This document shows, piece after piece, positions 1-13,800 of a stretch of 64,000 nt of DNA. Origin of the DNA: Archegozetes longisetosus (Eukaryota; Arthropoda; Arachnida; Sarcoptiformes; Trhypochthoniidae); assembly GCA_018873245.2 (NCBI GenBank), contig JAEMBT020000002.1, positions 3,280,001-3,344,000 of the forward strand, read 5' to 3'. A model generated the notes under the pieces. It did not search any database. It was not told where the DNA came from and worked only from the letters and a program-made list of their open reading frames with translations. The first letter of the stretch is position 1; every line of letters starts with the position of its first letter. The position numbers and the translations under genes were made by a program.

Positions 1-164
1 CAGGTGATAATAACGATTTATGATCTCTATTAGTTGTCGATGACTTTTTAGTAATTGTTTGACCCGTTTTGACCCATTCAACTGAAGACTAAATTAAATA
101 TAATAACAGTTTAGAAAGCTAAATACAAGTTAAGTTAATGCTTATGTACTAAGATAGTACAAAC
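1..164 (-). other. Beginning of the next MTP intron; exon not assignable
   Basis: Downstream of the MTP donor at 164-163 there is an acceptor-like TTAGTCTTCAG near 90-80, after which the minus strand stays open to the window edge in phase 0. The encoded residues do not resemble the region expected next in MTP, so I do not call it an exon. Confidence 0.25.
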
Positions 165-2362
165 CTCTTCAGGTTTTTTACTCCTTAAATGTTGTAAGAG
201 TGACTTCTTTAAATTGGTGGCAGTAATCACTTCACTTTGATGCACAAACACAGCCTTCACTTGACCACTACTATCAACTTGAGCATAGAGCGGGTGATTC
301 CAGTCCTTAACTTTAGGTCCATCACCAAATTTGGCACCACTTCTAGACTTAAACTGACACCAGTCGACGACCAACGACAACAAATAGCTGTCGCTGTCTT
401 GCCAGACATTCTCGACTGTTATTTGAGAATCGATACCAAAACCAGTCGGTTCTCGGTAGTCATTATTGTTCATAATTATTTCACTTTTATAACTATATTG
501 GTAACTAACGCCAACCAGTGGTCCGTGACATAGTAGACCAGGCGCTGGATGACAACAAACAGTTATGAATAAATAAAGTTTTAGTATCGTTAACGTTAAA
601 ACTAGTGGTTTGATTCTTTGGCACATTTTTATCAGTTGAGCGCAATTGTTTCACTAACAAGTCAATTTCAAAACGAGTATTTCCTAAACATGAGAAAAGT
701 TTTTTTTATTGTAAAAGTAATCTTTATAGCACTCGATTGATCGTACGATATACCAATTTATTGATTATCAATGTTTAACACTTTTGTTAGATGAGAAAAC
801 ATTTGATTCGTTTTTCAGGTATAGAAAAACTATTATTCAAATCAATTTTCATAACTTTCCATAAAAACAATTTATCAGTTGATACTTGTAATAAAAGTTG
901 ATAAACAATATAATTGAGTAATTTCTTCAGATAAACTTTTTTTACTTTAGAAAACTAACATTAATTTAAGAGGCAAACAATGCGGAAGTTTATGATCTGG
1001 AGAAGAACTCCTGTTTTTCACGTGTATAGCTATTAGAGTTTCACCTTTTAGGATATCTTCTCTATTACTGTACGCACAAGTTTTTCGACTATGTATTAAA
1101 GTAAAAAAGACGAGTCAAAGTACAGCTTCAGGCTATCATTAACATAGAGTCAGAAAGAAAAACCACTTCTAAACTAAATCACTAACAGTAAGGGTAAGTC
1201 ACTTAAGGATATATTTTCAGTCTTAGTTCGAGTCACTTATGATTTATTCGCTTAACAACTTCAGCGAATAACTGAGTCAACTCGAGCCCTAAGTTATATT
1301 TTTTCTCAACTTTCATACCTATGATACTTGAGCTTTGGCCTTGAGATGGCAATGTCAGAGACAGTGCTCTCTTAGATATGACTTTTGGTTATTTTTCAAT
1401 CGATTTCTCATTTTTTTAATAAATTCACACTTGAGAGCGAGAGTTGCACAACTGAAAATCGATGCTTTCGTTCACTATCAACTCATTATATTTAATCTTC
1501 TCATCAAATTGGTCGCGAACTTATTCGGTTTCAAGTTTGCAATAAGTTTGAAGCTATTATGAAAATTTTATTTTCATATACTTCTCAATAACTAAAACTA
1601 TTCGTTGGCTTCATTTATCATGAAATGATAGCATTTTCGAGAATTTCTACGATAAAAAAATTGTTCTCGAAAAACAACGTTGCTAATTAATCTAAAAATA
1701 AGAAAAAGTACTTTTGAAATACTATATCAAAAGTAGTTCGTAAGAAAAAAACCATATTTTTCGAGAAGTTGAACGTGAAGGTGAAGGTCGAACAAACTCG
1801 TTAAACATATAGATATTTAAGACATTGAATACTCAACTGTATAGCTATATAGTATTGAGAGACAGAGACATGATTTTGTGCTATAAAAATACTTTTTAAC
1901 AAGAAAAAAACCTGTTTTCAAATAAAAGAGTTAACCAAAGAAGTTATTTCTCAACAACTCGTTCACTTGAAATCACATCAAATAAATATTATTGACTTTT
2001 AAAATAAATATTTTGACGATCGTTTCTAGTTTGCTAATGAACTTCATGCTAAAGCAAAGCCTTTTAAAAGAAGAATGATAATTGTTTGAGAGGCTCTAGG
2101 GACAAAGTTTCAAACTCATTACAAGTTGAACAAACTCTGTACTTCAGGCTTATTTCTCAACAGCATTTAGTGATCAAATGAAGTGAAATAGAGCCTTATC
2201 TCTATTGAAATCATTGCCATTCTTCAATACTATACGAATGTGTCTCTTATCGCAGATTCAGTATTGCTTATAAACTAGTGCTAAATACATTTCATATTTT
2301 CACTTACCATAAAAGATGGCCAAATGCAATAAGGAAAGTGACAACAGGTTTAATGAATACAT
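165..2362 (-). CDS. Mtp: Microsomal triglyceride transfer protein large subunit, 5' part (partial)
   Basis: MTP loads lipid onto apoB-type lipoproteins in the ER lumen. The exon 544..165 encodes the start of the large lipid-transfer-protein N-terminal domain: a Y-x-Y-K-S-E segment, GFGIDS, a VW-x-D pair, and a VFVHQSEV segment typical of MTP rather than vitellogenin. I propose exon 1 at 2362..2308: an ATG, 18 codons forming a hydrophobic signal peptide, then a strong GTAAGTG donor in phase 1. It joins in frame to an acceptor at 546-545 (TTGTCATCCAG), giving a 1763-bp intron. The alternative is an unspliced start at 626, whose first 30 codons also look like a signal peptide but coincide with the polypyrimidine tract of the acceptor. 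The coding exon ends in phase 0 at 165 before GTTTGT. The remaining exons lie beyond the left edge. Family assignment is from recalled alignment patterns. Confidence 0.75.
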
Positions 2363-4824
2363 TTTTTATCAACTTAATTGTCCTCTAGCAACAATGGATT
2401 CAATTTTTTCAATATCAATACATACAGAAATAGAACAGTGAATAGATGTCAGTCAGAGTAATCAAATTTGAATTTAAATAGCTTTTAAAATTATCATAAC
2501 TTTTATACCGGTATTAATTTTTTAGATTTGAAAGTTGAAATTTTCTAGACTTTTACGCATGGATTGAGTTGAAGGCAGCTAAAAATGCACGTTTTGCTCC
2601 TGACTAAACCGACAACTTTTTCATACGTCTAACAAAACACACACTTGTTTAGTTTGAGTCTCGATATAAGTTATAACTTGCACTTCATATTAAATGATGA
2701 GTTGTAAAGGAAATTAATTTCAATATTAGAGAAAAGGTCTATAATTAATTAGTCAGCAGAAAAAAGTCTGCTATATTTATGGCTATATCTTATTTGTTTC
2801 TATAGAGGTTTTAGTTTACAATATTATCTCCAACTCTAAAACTTTGTACTTGGATCGTTTTGATTATCATTCAAGAAATGCCAAATCAAAGACACTCGAG
2901 ATTAGGTGTCAATAAAGTTGCACTTCAAACAGATTTACTTCAAACAGATTTGTATGAAGGAAGAAAAATGGATTTTATTTTTCACCTATTAATCGTTATG
3001 CGTTTGTCTCCTTTTACATTATAATGATTGGCACTCAAACAGACATTTGAATAAATACACTGACAAAACAGAGTATGAAACCGTTGTTTTCTTTACAAAA
3101 TGATTCCCTAAAAACACTCAAATCGAGCTGTACTTATTTGAAAATTTTCAATTACTAGTGTTAGTTGTTGCCGTTTAAACTTTTATACAATCATAACTCG
3201 ATATTTAAAACCAATGCAAAAGTTATTAACAATTTCGCCAATATTACAATGACTGTCTAAACAACTTTAGGAATCCTTATTATAATAAAATAGTCTATTC
3301 TATAAGTTTTTCGATTGATTATAAGTTGCAAAATATATCTTTAGATTACTCGGGCAAAGTTGAATTGACACACGTGTTTAGAAGAGAATCGGATCAATAG
3401 TAAAAGTCTAGGCGTTGCAACTATTTTTGTAAATATCTATCAAATAGCAAAGTTGCTTTCGAAAGGTTCAACTTTTAATTCTTATGAAATAATGTGGATG
3501 TGTGAATGGATCACTAAAACTATGTTTAGTTATGACAGCTGAACATACTTTGCATTTGAGTCCCTTTCAATTGTTTCACAATGAGTTTAGTGGATAATTT
3601 GTATATACAATTGCAAAGTGAAAGCAACTTATTGAGAAACCAATGAATAGATTGCTAGTGCAACTAATTTGCAAAACAACATAGACAATTGGGTATTTAC
3701 AGTATTTTTAGCATCAGTTTCGAATCACAATTTTTCATACTTATAGTTATGTTCAATTTTTTACATATTCTGCTCCGTATGCCAGTGAACTCAATGTATT
3801 TTCAATAAACTAGAAACAAATGTTTAAACAAAATATTAAATCAATATGAAAATAATATAAAACGTGGGCTCAATTGAAGATTTGAATATTTGGCATGTTT
3901 TGATCATTTATTAACAGAACTAAATTGCTCACAAATGAAATTATGACAATTATTAGAGCTACAAATTAGTCGCGACTTTCACAGTAAAAGTTGCATAAAA
4001 ATCATTTGCGTCAATAGAGAGCCAACAGATAGTTGATCAACATTTGAAGCAATCAACTTATTCTGATGGACTAAAACACGTTCACATTACAACAGATTCA
4101 TAGCTCTAATAATAATCAATTTCTAAAACAAACATTTGTTAAGTGAGAAAAAAATAAAAATATAAGAAACAGTTTTAATAATGAGTTTTACTTTTTTGAA
4201 TGAACACATAAAAAGTTTCAGCTTTTTTCTCTATTATATTAATCAAAAATATAACAACAGTTTCTTTTTCGAGTAGTAATGATTATAATATAATAGTTAT
4301 ACATAAAGCAAACCCAAAATCAATCAATTAAAAACCGTTTAAAATCAATTTGTTTAACAAAACGAAGACTTTTGAAGATTTTACAAACTCTTATTTTGAA
4401 CTTTTCAACACATGAAATAAAACTTTGCATTTTTTGGCTTATGTTAAACGCAAGAAAACAGAAGTCATTTGTCGTGTTTCCATCATTTAAACAGTTGAAA
4501 AAGTTTTCTTCTCATTTTAATCAATAAGCTGCTCACATAAAGGTTAAATAATGAAATAAATAACTATATGATAGATTAAATTCAATTTTAAATTGCAGAT
4601 AGTATTTAAAAAAATGATCGATTCATTTATCCAAAATTAAAGACAAACTAAAACCCAGTTTAACTCTTAATTTTATACAAAAATAACACTAAAATTAGTT
4701 AACAAAAGATGATCTTGAAATAGGATGAAAACTTAGCGTCTGTTTTCTTCAGTATTGATCACACCATTTGTTTCGTAACCGAAGTTCTCTATTCATTTTG
4801 GAATAATTAGTAATATTCTATTAT
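2363..4824. other. Intergenic A+T-rich DNA between MTP and SMS
   Basis: No coding stretch or repeat stands out. On the minus strand a TATTTAAA near 2485-2478 lies about 120 bp upstream of the proposed MTP start and could be its TATA-like element. Nothing else is supported. Confidence 0.4.
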
Positions 4825-4830
4825 TTTATT
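4825..4830 (-). terminator. Polyadenylation signal of the SMS gene
   Basis: AATAAA on the minus strand, 13 nt after the TAG stop at 4845-4843. This gives a very short 3' UTR if it is used; the spacing is seen in the sequence and its use is inferred. Confidence 0.5.
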
Positions 4831-4842
4831 TCTATACTAATT

Positions 4843-7800
4843 CTATGCCTGTTGTGTCTGTAGTAGTCGTTGGCCCGATCGTCTTTTGCGCCGAAAAATT
4901 CTTGGCCACGGCAGCGGCCATTCGAAATAACGTGGCACTAGGTATTCGGCTTTGTCGCCTGTTTGGCAGTTGATCACATGACTGCTTTCGAAGTATTTGA
5001 ATATTCGCCACCACCAAACTCGGGATAAATAGTTTGTTGACGAATCAAACTAAACAATACAAACATCAAAATAAGTACTTGTAATACTAAATAAACTTCA
5101 GATTTAAACTTTAATACAAATAATTGTTGTTTCTCTTTGAGACAACAAACTAATTGATTACTTGTAAACTTGTAGTGAATCACCAACGTTTTTTACTCTC
5201 ACTACGTGAGTGTCTTTTCAATTTGCTTTTAAAAGTGTGATTCATTTCAAAAACATTAGTAAATAAAATATTGAAAAATAGACAGACCCGAAGAGTAGGA
5301 TTATAGCAAAGAGTGTGGTAAATCCAAAATATTCGAGTTGTGGCGAAATATGCGACTACAATATCAATAAAATAGTGTCCGCGAGATACTAATATACAAA
5401 AAACTCCAACCACAGAGAGACAGAATAATAAGAAATTAATGAATTTCCAGGTATACGTCCGACAACGTGAAGGTATCAAATATTCCCGAAACATTAAATA
5501 TGCTTTAAATTGAAACAAAACAATTCATTAATAATAGTGTGACCGATTGTTGTAGACATGGCAAATGTCTACAAAGTATAACAATTAGCAACGTACAAAT
5601 CACGTTACAATTTCATTATTACCTAACGTCAAAATGACTGTATGTCCTGAGTATATATAATCGCCACAATACGAATGTCGACCATTTATTGATAAACCCA
5701 TACCGAGACTCATGTAGAACACTCGAGATGCGATTATTGATATAAATTGACCAGTTGTTACAATTGGATCCCCTGATGGATCAGTTCCATTCCTTATCTA
5801 TTTGACAAAAAGAATACATTTTAGCTTAGTCCAAAATATTTAATCAGATTAAAAATTTATTTTTAGAGTAGCTCTTCAAAAATGTTTCTAAACTAATTTT
5901 GAGGTCAAGTGTTCAAAGCTATTTCGTCGTGTGCATTGTGAAGCTTTTTTGCTAGCAAAAACTGTATTTAGAAGACATAAAAACCCTATCAAAACTAAGA
6001 TGTATTCGGGTGTAAACATTTAAGTCTAACAGACATTATGAATGAGTAATGTTTTGATCGCATAATTAGTTTTACGATAATTGTTTAGACACGGACTAAA
6101 ACAACGCTATAAAATTGAGGCATGCATATTCAAAGATAAACAGTTGAATCACGTTTTGATAATATAAATAAAAATGTTTCTGTTTATTGCCATTGAAAAT
6201 ATATATGAATGACTATTCCAAAAATGACTAGAAGAAAACACAATGACTTTTATATACTTTTATGATAGCATAATCATCACGTAATTGTGAAAGAATCAAT
6301 GAGCAAGTTCATCACATTATGAGACCATTTTAACATTAAGATTACAAGCAAATAAATTACAGATTCTAGGGAATAGTCTGACTGTCAAAAGATGAAACAT
6401 TATTTAATTGCGTTAACAAAATTAATTTGACGATAACTTAAGTGTTTTATATTGATTCAGAATTGATGTGACTCATAGTTCGTATTGAAATTATTTGGGT
6501 AATAGAGCTAAAGTACTATTACTAAGTGGCATTTGAAAGAAATGACTAATAAAAATGAAATTGCTACTAATAAAGTCTAATAAAGTTTGTGCGGCATCTT
6601 CTTGTCTCTTATGCTAGTTGCAAGCAGAAAATGCTCGTAGCTAGAGAATATAAAAATAACATTCAATATTACGAGATCACGTAAGCTGATAGAAATCTAC
6701 ATTAGGTAGTACTAGAAGTCTAGATTTTAATTGTTGTTTTAGCGTAAACTAATTTTTTTACTATTAATTATCGTTAATGACGCATAAAGAGGTAACGCAA
6801 ACTTATGAATGACATAGTTTTAATACGGTATCATAACTGGCCTCAATTCAAAATAGCTTGATACTATGATGGAAATAAGCTTTACAGTCGCATTCTTTTC
6901 ATGCGCATCATACTCAGTATAAACGCATATTATATTTAGTTAATCAAAGTCCACGTATCAGCACTAACTATTCTTCATTATTTGCATAAATCTTATAAAT
7001 TCAAGTGCTTTTAAGCTTTTGTTAGATCGCAATGAAAATGTTTCAAATTGAACTCCTTCTGTATCGTGTTTGTTAAGAAAAATGCTTGCTTCAGTAAAGA
7101 ATTTTATCAATTTGAAATCCTATTTCTCACGCGCAACTCATCATCAGTCATGTATAAACTTATTTGAGTATCATTTTCAAGTTGAAAAAACAAAATCTAA
7201 AGCACGATAGAAACTGTTTTGAAACAATAAAATCTAATTTGAGCTTGTTGGATTAATGCGTAAGTATTAGTCGTAAAAATGAAAATAATATTAAAGACAA
7301 ACTAGAGAAGCGTCATTCTAGTATAGAGAATTTAGATTGCGCAAAAAAGTAATTATAATCAATCAATTATTCATAACTAACTAAATCTGATTCCATTCGT
7401 AAGATAATGTGAGACCATTTTAATCGCTAATTACTGATAATTAAAGAGGCGTTTACTCTATTGTAAAGTATTAAATATTTAGCATGAAATGCGATATTTC
7501 ATTATCTAATTGAATAACTTTTTCTGTAAAGCTTTGTTATAATAAATATTGATCAACATTAAAAACAAAAACAATTACTGCGAAAAATACTTTTCACATT
7601 ACAAAAGAATAAAATTATTGATTAAATAACTTGAATAGAAGTGAGTTACGACTCGAATTAGACCAAATTTTACTTTTAGTAATTATTTTTCTACCTCACA
7701 ACTCAAATTTGAAGCTAGAAGTGAACTAACATGACGTAAAATGGTGAAAACATTTCTATACTCATTGTAACTTTTTAATTAGATTTTCAAATCTTAGGCA

Positions 7801-10800
7801 TAAAGTTTCGAATGCTAGAGCTCTGTTTTATCCTTCAATTAAATTAATAATAATTAGTTTGAGAGACAAAAACTTAGAGAATATATTAAAGTTTGCCTTT
7901 AAACTTTTTTAGTAAAAAGTACTGTTTGCTGTTCATTCTAATCCTTTGAGATTTAGTTTCACATCATTAATCACTTCATTTTTTAAAAGGTTTTTAATCA
8001 GTCCTAATATGACATCGACATTGATACAAACTTAAACAATGTCTTAGTATTAGTAGATTTTAGACGAAGCACTAGTAAGAAATACTTGAGAGCTTAGGAT
8101 ACTTGAGTCAAGCGACGCATTCATAACAGATAAAAAATTTAGTATCAAATACAAGTCTCACTTCAAATAAATATTTGAGATAGCATTCTCTCTAAACTGA
8201 AACATTGTTATGAGAACAATGTTTGCCAAAAGTTAAACAAATTTACATAATTTTGAGCCAGGTATAAGTTTTAACATGCTATCAAATATTGATATTCAGT
8301 ATGATTTTTCGTTTTCTTCCTAGGAATAACGCAAACAAACTCTAAAATGTTTTTTATTTGCACTCTGGTAAACAGCATTATGAAAAGTCCAAATATCGTG
8401 CATCGCGATCAAGTCAAACACTTTCAAAGCACTTATAGCTATCGTTTGACGTAAATCAATTTTTTTTGTATTAAACTTGAAATTCAATTGAATTAAACTT
8501 TGTTCTCTACGATTCGTACTCTCTCTCTCTCTAAGCTAGTTCTAAACTTTCCTTAATAAAATCGTTGGTCGAAGGAAAATGTCTGTGATCTTTAACTTGT
8601 GGATAAAGTGATTTTAGGCAAAAAGTCATAAAAAACCACTCTAACCAACAATAGATCATTAATGTACAGAAAAGCAATGGTTCAGATTGTATTGACAGGC
8701 AACCCGAGAGAAATAGGGGACACCAAATGGCAAAAATTGAGTAGAAGACAAAATTAGAGATATCTCTTTTGAACACTTAATGTTTTCAAGTGACGCAAAT
8801 CAGTTACTTCTAAGAGAAAATACGTAGTTTATCAGCGACAAAGCTATTAAACAATTGCAATACGTAACACTGAAAACGTTTGTTTCAAGACCTACAATCT
8901 AGTTTTCAATTATAAGTGAATCCTTTTTCTCAGTCAGAACACAGCTATAGAATTACTAATTAAAAGCAAATAAAATGTATGCATAAGAGGCAAGTTTTAC
9001 TCTCCATTATCTATTGTAAAAAGCTGTATTTTTGTTTTTTATTCTTCTTATTCTTTTGGTTTTGCTGATCCTAAAATAGATCTAACTCAACAATAGATGT
9101 TATAACTGCACATACTCTAAAGTCGGGGATGTCTCCGATGTTGAAGATGATATAGAAAAATACTTTTTGTTAGTTAGGTTCGTAATGGTTTGCAACTGCT
9201 GGCATAGCAACTAACAGAAGGATTGAATTTCAACCTATTACGTTGTTCCATATCCAATATTGAAAAATACCTACAATTATGATTTGCAATAACTAATATA
9301 TTTGTGCTTTTCGAGAAAGTAAGACTTCTCTGATAATGATGCATATCTAACTAGAGTTTGGGTAACATAAGTATTAAAAATAGACAAATCCTAAAGGCAT
9401 TTAATTACGTAAACTATATTTATCTTATCCTTCATTTCGAATTGAGGAATCGTCAAAACAGTTACTATGGTTATGATCATTTTTCAACGGTTTTAAAGTT
9501 TAAAATTATAACTAATGTGCAATTTTGACATTGTTTTCATTAAAATTATGATAAATTGACTGGACAAAATAATGCTTGCGGTACAATTGCAATAAACAAT
9601 ACTTTATAAGACATAATATGGCGTGAGATTAATTGTCTTAAATAATATCCCTCACAACCGTTAACTCTCTCGATGTGGCACTCGCACACATCAATATTAA
9701 TTTAGTTTATTCATAGCTGTAGTTATGAGAAATTATTAGTAACTGCTCAAAATTCTCAAATAAACAGTAGCTTAAAACAACACAAGTTTTCAACTCTAAT
9801 TATGATAACTTGCTCTTCAGTTTGAATAACAAATTCAATAAGAAGTTCAAATAAAAAAAGTCAATTCAATTACTGAATATTGAATAGGTTTCATGTGATA
9901 TACAGAATAAAAGAAATAATAAGGAAAGAGTGCTTAACAATAAGAATTGTGATGGATGGAGCAGTTATCATTTGAATAATAGATAATAGATAATAGATCT
10001 TACTTGTGGTGAGCAATAATAATTTTTATTTGCAATCGGAAGTGTAGTTGAAGCCATGCATATGGCGCGAAATAAATACAATACACCCATTATTATACAT
10101 AAACGTCGAAAAATGATCCCCCCTGTCAATAGAATACAAAAGGTATAATTTCAATTATCCAAATCAGGCTCAGCTAAAGATAATTAAGTTTGGGCTTAAA
10201 TACGAAATACGAACCGATATTTATGTAGAAAAATTAGTAGAACTATTCCAACAACTTGGAATACAATAACGTATTCGGCCACACTTAGTGCCCAATCAGC
10301 AGTCGGTAATATATCGAATGCTAGATCAGGCAATGCCGGTTGGGTTCTAGGGACACGCTCGTGAATGATGGCCAATACAGTCAAGTTAAGAGTCATATTA
10401 AAAACAACAAACAAAAATGCTAATAACGAACGCAATAGACCATTAGTTTCTTTGTGTAGTTTATCATTTTTACGTGAAAAGTATCAGGCAACTCAATCGG
10501 TATTAGAGCCGAACGATCTTTGGTTGAAGATGTTGATGAAGTGAGCGATGAATCAGTTATGGTTGTGGTGACTGTTGACCGTAATGTAGCGGTCGTTGTG
10601 GCTGGTACCATAACTGATGTACTATTGTTATTATTGTGATGATCACTTACTAATAGTGGCACATAATGGGTGTCATGCGATGGCGACGGCAATAGCGGCT
10701 CTGATTCGGTGCGCGACTCACGACCCGAGTTTGAGTTTGACCGCGATGTTAAGCGTACTGTTGGTTGGCTTGCGCTAGCTATTGCAATGACTTGAGACCC

Positions 10801-10812
10801 CAAATCGGCCAT
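4843..10812 (-). CDS. SGMS: Sphingomyelin synthase (SMS1/2 type), complete
   Basis: Transfers phosphocholine from phosphatidylcholine to ceramide in Golgi or plasma membrane. Coding exons: 10812..10204, 10122..10004, 5797..5623, 5502..5288, 5049..4843. The introns are 81, 4206, 120 and 238 bp, all GT-AG and in agreeing phases (1, 0, 1, 0). A Ser/Thr-rich N-terminal region of about 115 residues, with no SAM domain visible, is followed by six expected membrane segments. Motifs in order are IHERVPR, FRRLCIIMG, CGDYIYSGHT (first catalytic His), RGHYFID (second catalytic His plus Asp), TTRIFWIYHT, SRVWWWRIFKYFE and WPLPWP near the C-terminus. The CGDY and HYxxD motifs place it in the true SMS group. 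The frame breaks once in the first exon at the T5 run 10467-10471 (see findings). The 5' UTR continues to an acceptor at 10877-10876. Confidence 0.88.
5798..10003 (-). other. SGMS: Large intron 2 of the SMS gene
   Basis: A 4.2-kb A+T-rich intron bounded by GTAAGA at the 10004 exon and TTTTTGTCAAATAG before 5797. It holds a (CT)n run at 8519-8533 and an 81-codon minus-strand open frame (8776-8531, GTG start) that looks membrane-like but has no convincing splice acceptor, and is not called a gene. Confidence 0.7.
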
Positions 10813-10875
10813 AAATTACCTTGATTCTAATTATTTTCAGCTACTCTTCGGATATTTGTTCAGATAGTGACACAC
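10813..10875 (-). other. SGMS: 5' UTR part of SMS coding exon 1
   Basis: The acceptor TTTGTTTCATTTTTAG ends at 10876, so the exon with the SMS start codon begins at 10875 and carries 63 nt of leader. This implies at least one upstream non-coding exon. Confidence 0.6.
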
Positions 10876-13800
10876 CTAAAAATGAAACAAATTATTTCAT
10901 TTAAAGTACAATCAATCACATTAACATTATCTTAGAAAATAAATATTCTTATGCTTTCATTTAAATTGAAAATAAAAGGTATATTATTTACAACTATAAG
11001 TTACTTTATTGGCTCGCGATAAGTTTTGACTGACAGCAAAAGCTGTTACTATACTATCTGTTAATGTTAAAAAGTTGAATCAAGTAAATGCGCAAATTTT
11101 TATCTATTTATAATGAAATACAGAGGATAGGGAATCATTTACACGAGGAAACAAAAGACAAATAAAAAATAACAGAAGGTTTCTCAGATAGAAAATCCGT
11201 TGAAAGTATCGAAGCTTTTGCAGGAGTGATACGCGATTTGTTTGAGGAATAAACAACAAATTTTTTGTTAGAAAATCGCTGTAAATATACAACACCCTTT
11301 TGCTAAAAAGCCATAAAAGCGACAAAACGCCTATTCCTGCTATCAATCTTTAAACAAAAATCAATTAAAACAAGATTAAAGTCTATAAGTTGAATAAATT
11401 GTTGTGGAATCGCCTCTCACTCCATACAACGCAGAAAGTGGTTAATCTAATGGTTTGCTCGCTGAGGAGAAAAGTTTTCTAGGGTGAAAAATAAACCAAA
11501 ATCTGAAATTGCTACAAATAATAGTAAGTTATTGATTCTGACATTTTTAGACATCACGTAATATTGATGTAGAACAGATATTACAAGGAAATAGGATGAT
11601 TTTTTACAAACATATACTATCATATACTATCATTTATTATATAGAAAACAATAGCAAAACAAATCATTAGCATTTGTAAGCATAAACATAGAACAATAAG
11701 ATCAGACATATTTGAAACATGCTCGCAACCAACTAATGGTTTAAAGTAATCCTAACATTAATCTTATTACAGGCATCATATTGAAAGAGTATTACATGAT
11801 AGAAACACATCAAATACTAAACATGTTAGAACTCCATCACAAAATTAGAGGAAAAGTAGATTAATAGCAACGAATAAAAGTTAGCTATATCATTTTTATA
11901 ATTAAATTCTATATTACATGCTATGCCAACATAGAATCAATTAATTAAATTAAGTGTCTATTACTTTGATAGAAAATTGTTCACATTTAATTGTTGTCAA
12001 TATGAAAGGACTAGAAAAAAAGCTTTTGGTTACTAGACTTCAAACAGATACAAGTGTTCAGCGCCAAGATAAAAATAATCATTTTGTCATAATGAGAAGT
12101 AGATCAATACAAGGGTCTAATGATTAAAATGAAATCTCATAACTAAAAGGTCATCAAATTTAAATTAGACCTTTGGTTGTACTTCGATCGAAAATATAGT
12201 CAGGGATCAAAATATGATTTGAACATTTTGAAACGAATAATAAATTGTCCTGAAGCAATAATCGATTTAGTTATATAATAAGTGTTAGGGGATTGATCTA
12301 AATGTACAGGTAACGCACTATTTCATATTGAATATAAAGATACAATATATACCAATATTACAGTTTGGTGGCGAGACAGGTGTTAGTTAAGATTAGGTTC
12401 TATCGATTGTTTCAAGTTTCGATTGCATCAAATAAACTTATTAAGCATTTTCAGTATGTTAACATTTCGTAATGTAGCTATGAATATGGAAAACAATAAG
12501 CATATGTTTACCCATTTTGCGTAAACCATCAGTTATAGTAGTGATCAATTATTGATTTCTACATTTTATTTGAAAGCTTCTCTTATGACATGATTGATCA
12601 TTAGCGTTACTCTAACAAAAAGTTTTCCAAAAGACTAAACTTTTCAATACAAATAAAACTATTTTGAACAAATGATCGCTTAACATTTCACAATGAATAC
12701 ATGCACTGTTTTAATCAAATTATGCTTAATTGGCGAGAACTTTTCAGCACAATTTTAAGCAATTTGCAGTTTTAGACTAATCAAAATTCGAAGAATAGGC
12801 ACTTAAATCGCGCAATGATTGAAGTGCATCAAAAACTACGATCAATAGTAGCTGAGATAGTCTATGACACCTAGACTGGGGATCAATATGCAAAAAAATA
12901 CGAATGTTGTGCATGTGTAAAACTAATCAAGTTGAAGAAATTGCATTGCTTCAATCATTTGTGAAACTTGATTCTACGAATCATCATTGAAAATGATTTA
13001 TCTCAAACGTAATTGCTATCATTAATGGTTTTAAGAGAGACAAACAAAATTAGCACTCCGTCAAATTAAACTTAACAGTTTAAATAACACGCTGTATACG
13101 AATCGAAACTCTAATTACTTTTGAAAACGGTATCCAACAAAATAGCAATTTTGACATTGAGGCTTTAGATAAACATACATTTGACAAATATTTAATATAT
13201 TTTAAATACACTTCAATATTGGTTTAATTTGAGTAGAAAATTATCGATCAATTATTTAGCGACAAAATGAAAATTTGAGACGTAATTCTCACACATACAC
13301 AAATAACAAACCACATAAATAAGTACAATATGAATAGTTTATTAAGCCTATAATTTATAGAATAAATATTTAAATTAAGCTTAAAGTAGTAGAAAATGCA
13401 GTATTCATCTTAAGAAACACTAAATATTAATATAAGAAATAAAGTAAAAATACCTTTTGAAAAATGAACAATAAGGTAAAGAGAGTTTGGTCATACGAAA
13501 CAAATAGCCAACGCAAGAGTGAGGTTGAGAATAAAATAGATTCTCTCACTTTGACAACGAGATAATAACGTACGTGAACTATAAGGTGATGTATTTTAGG
13601 GTCGATTTGATAAACCATTGCTTGTGAATAATCACTGCATTTATTTATCTCTAAAAGGCTGCAATAGCGTCATGTAAAAGCAACGAAAAAACAGCTTTAT
13701 CATGGGATTATCCCTTCTTTTCTCTCTATTCAGAAAAACATTTAGACATTTTGTGATCAACTCAATTAACATTATTTTCAGTTACTTATATTCAGACTTA

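Noticed and set aside
8531..8776. 81-codon minus-strand open frame in the large SMS intron, with membrane-like segments
   Set aside because: It begins with GTG right after an in-frame stop, has no convincing splice acceptor, and matches no family I know.
11104..11346. 80-codon minus-strand hydrophobic open frame
   Set aside because: Leu/Phe/Ile-rich translation of A+T-rich DNA, with no start context, no splice sites and no family.
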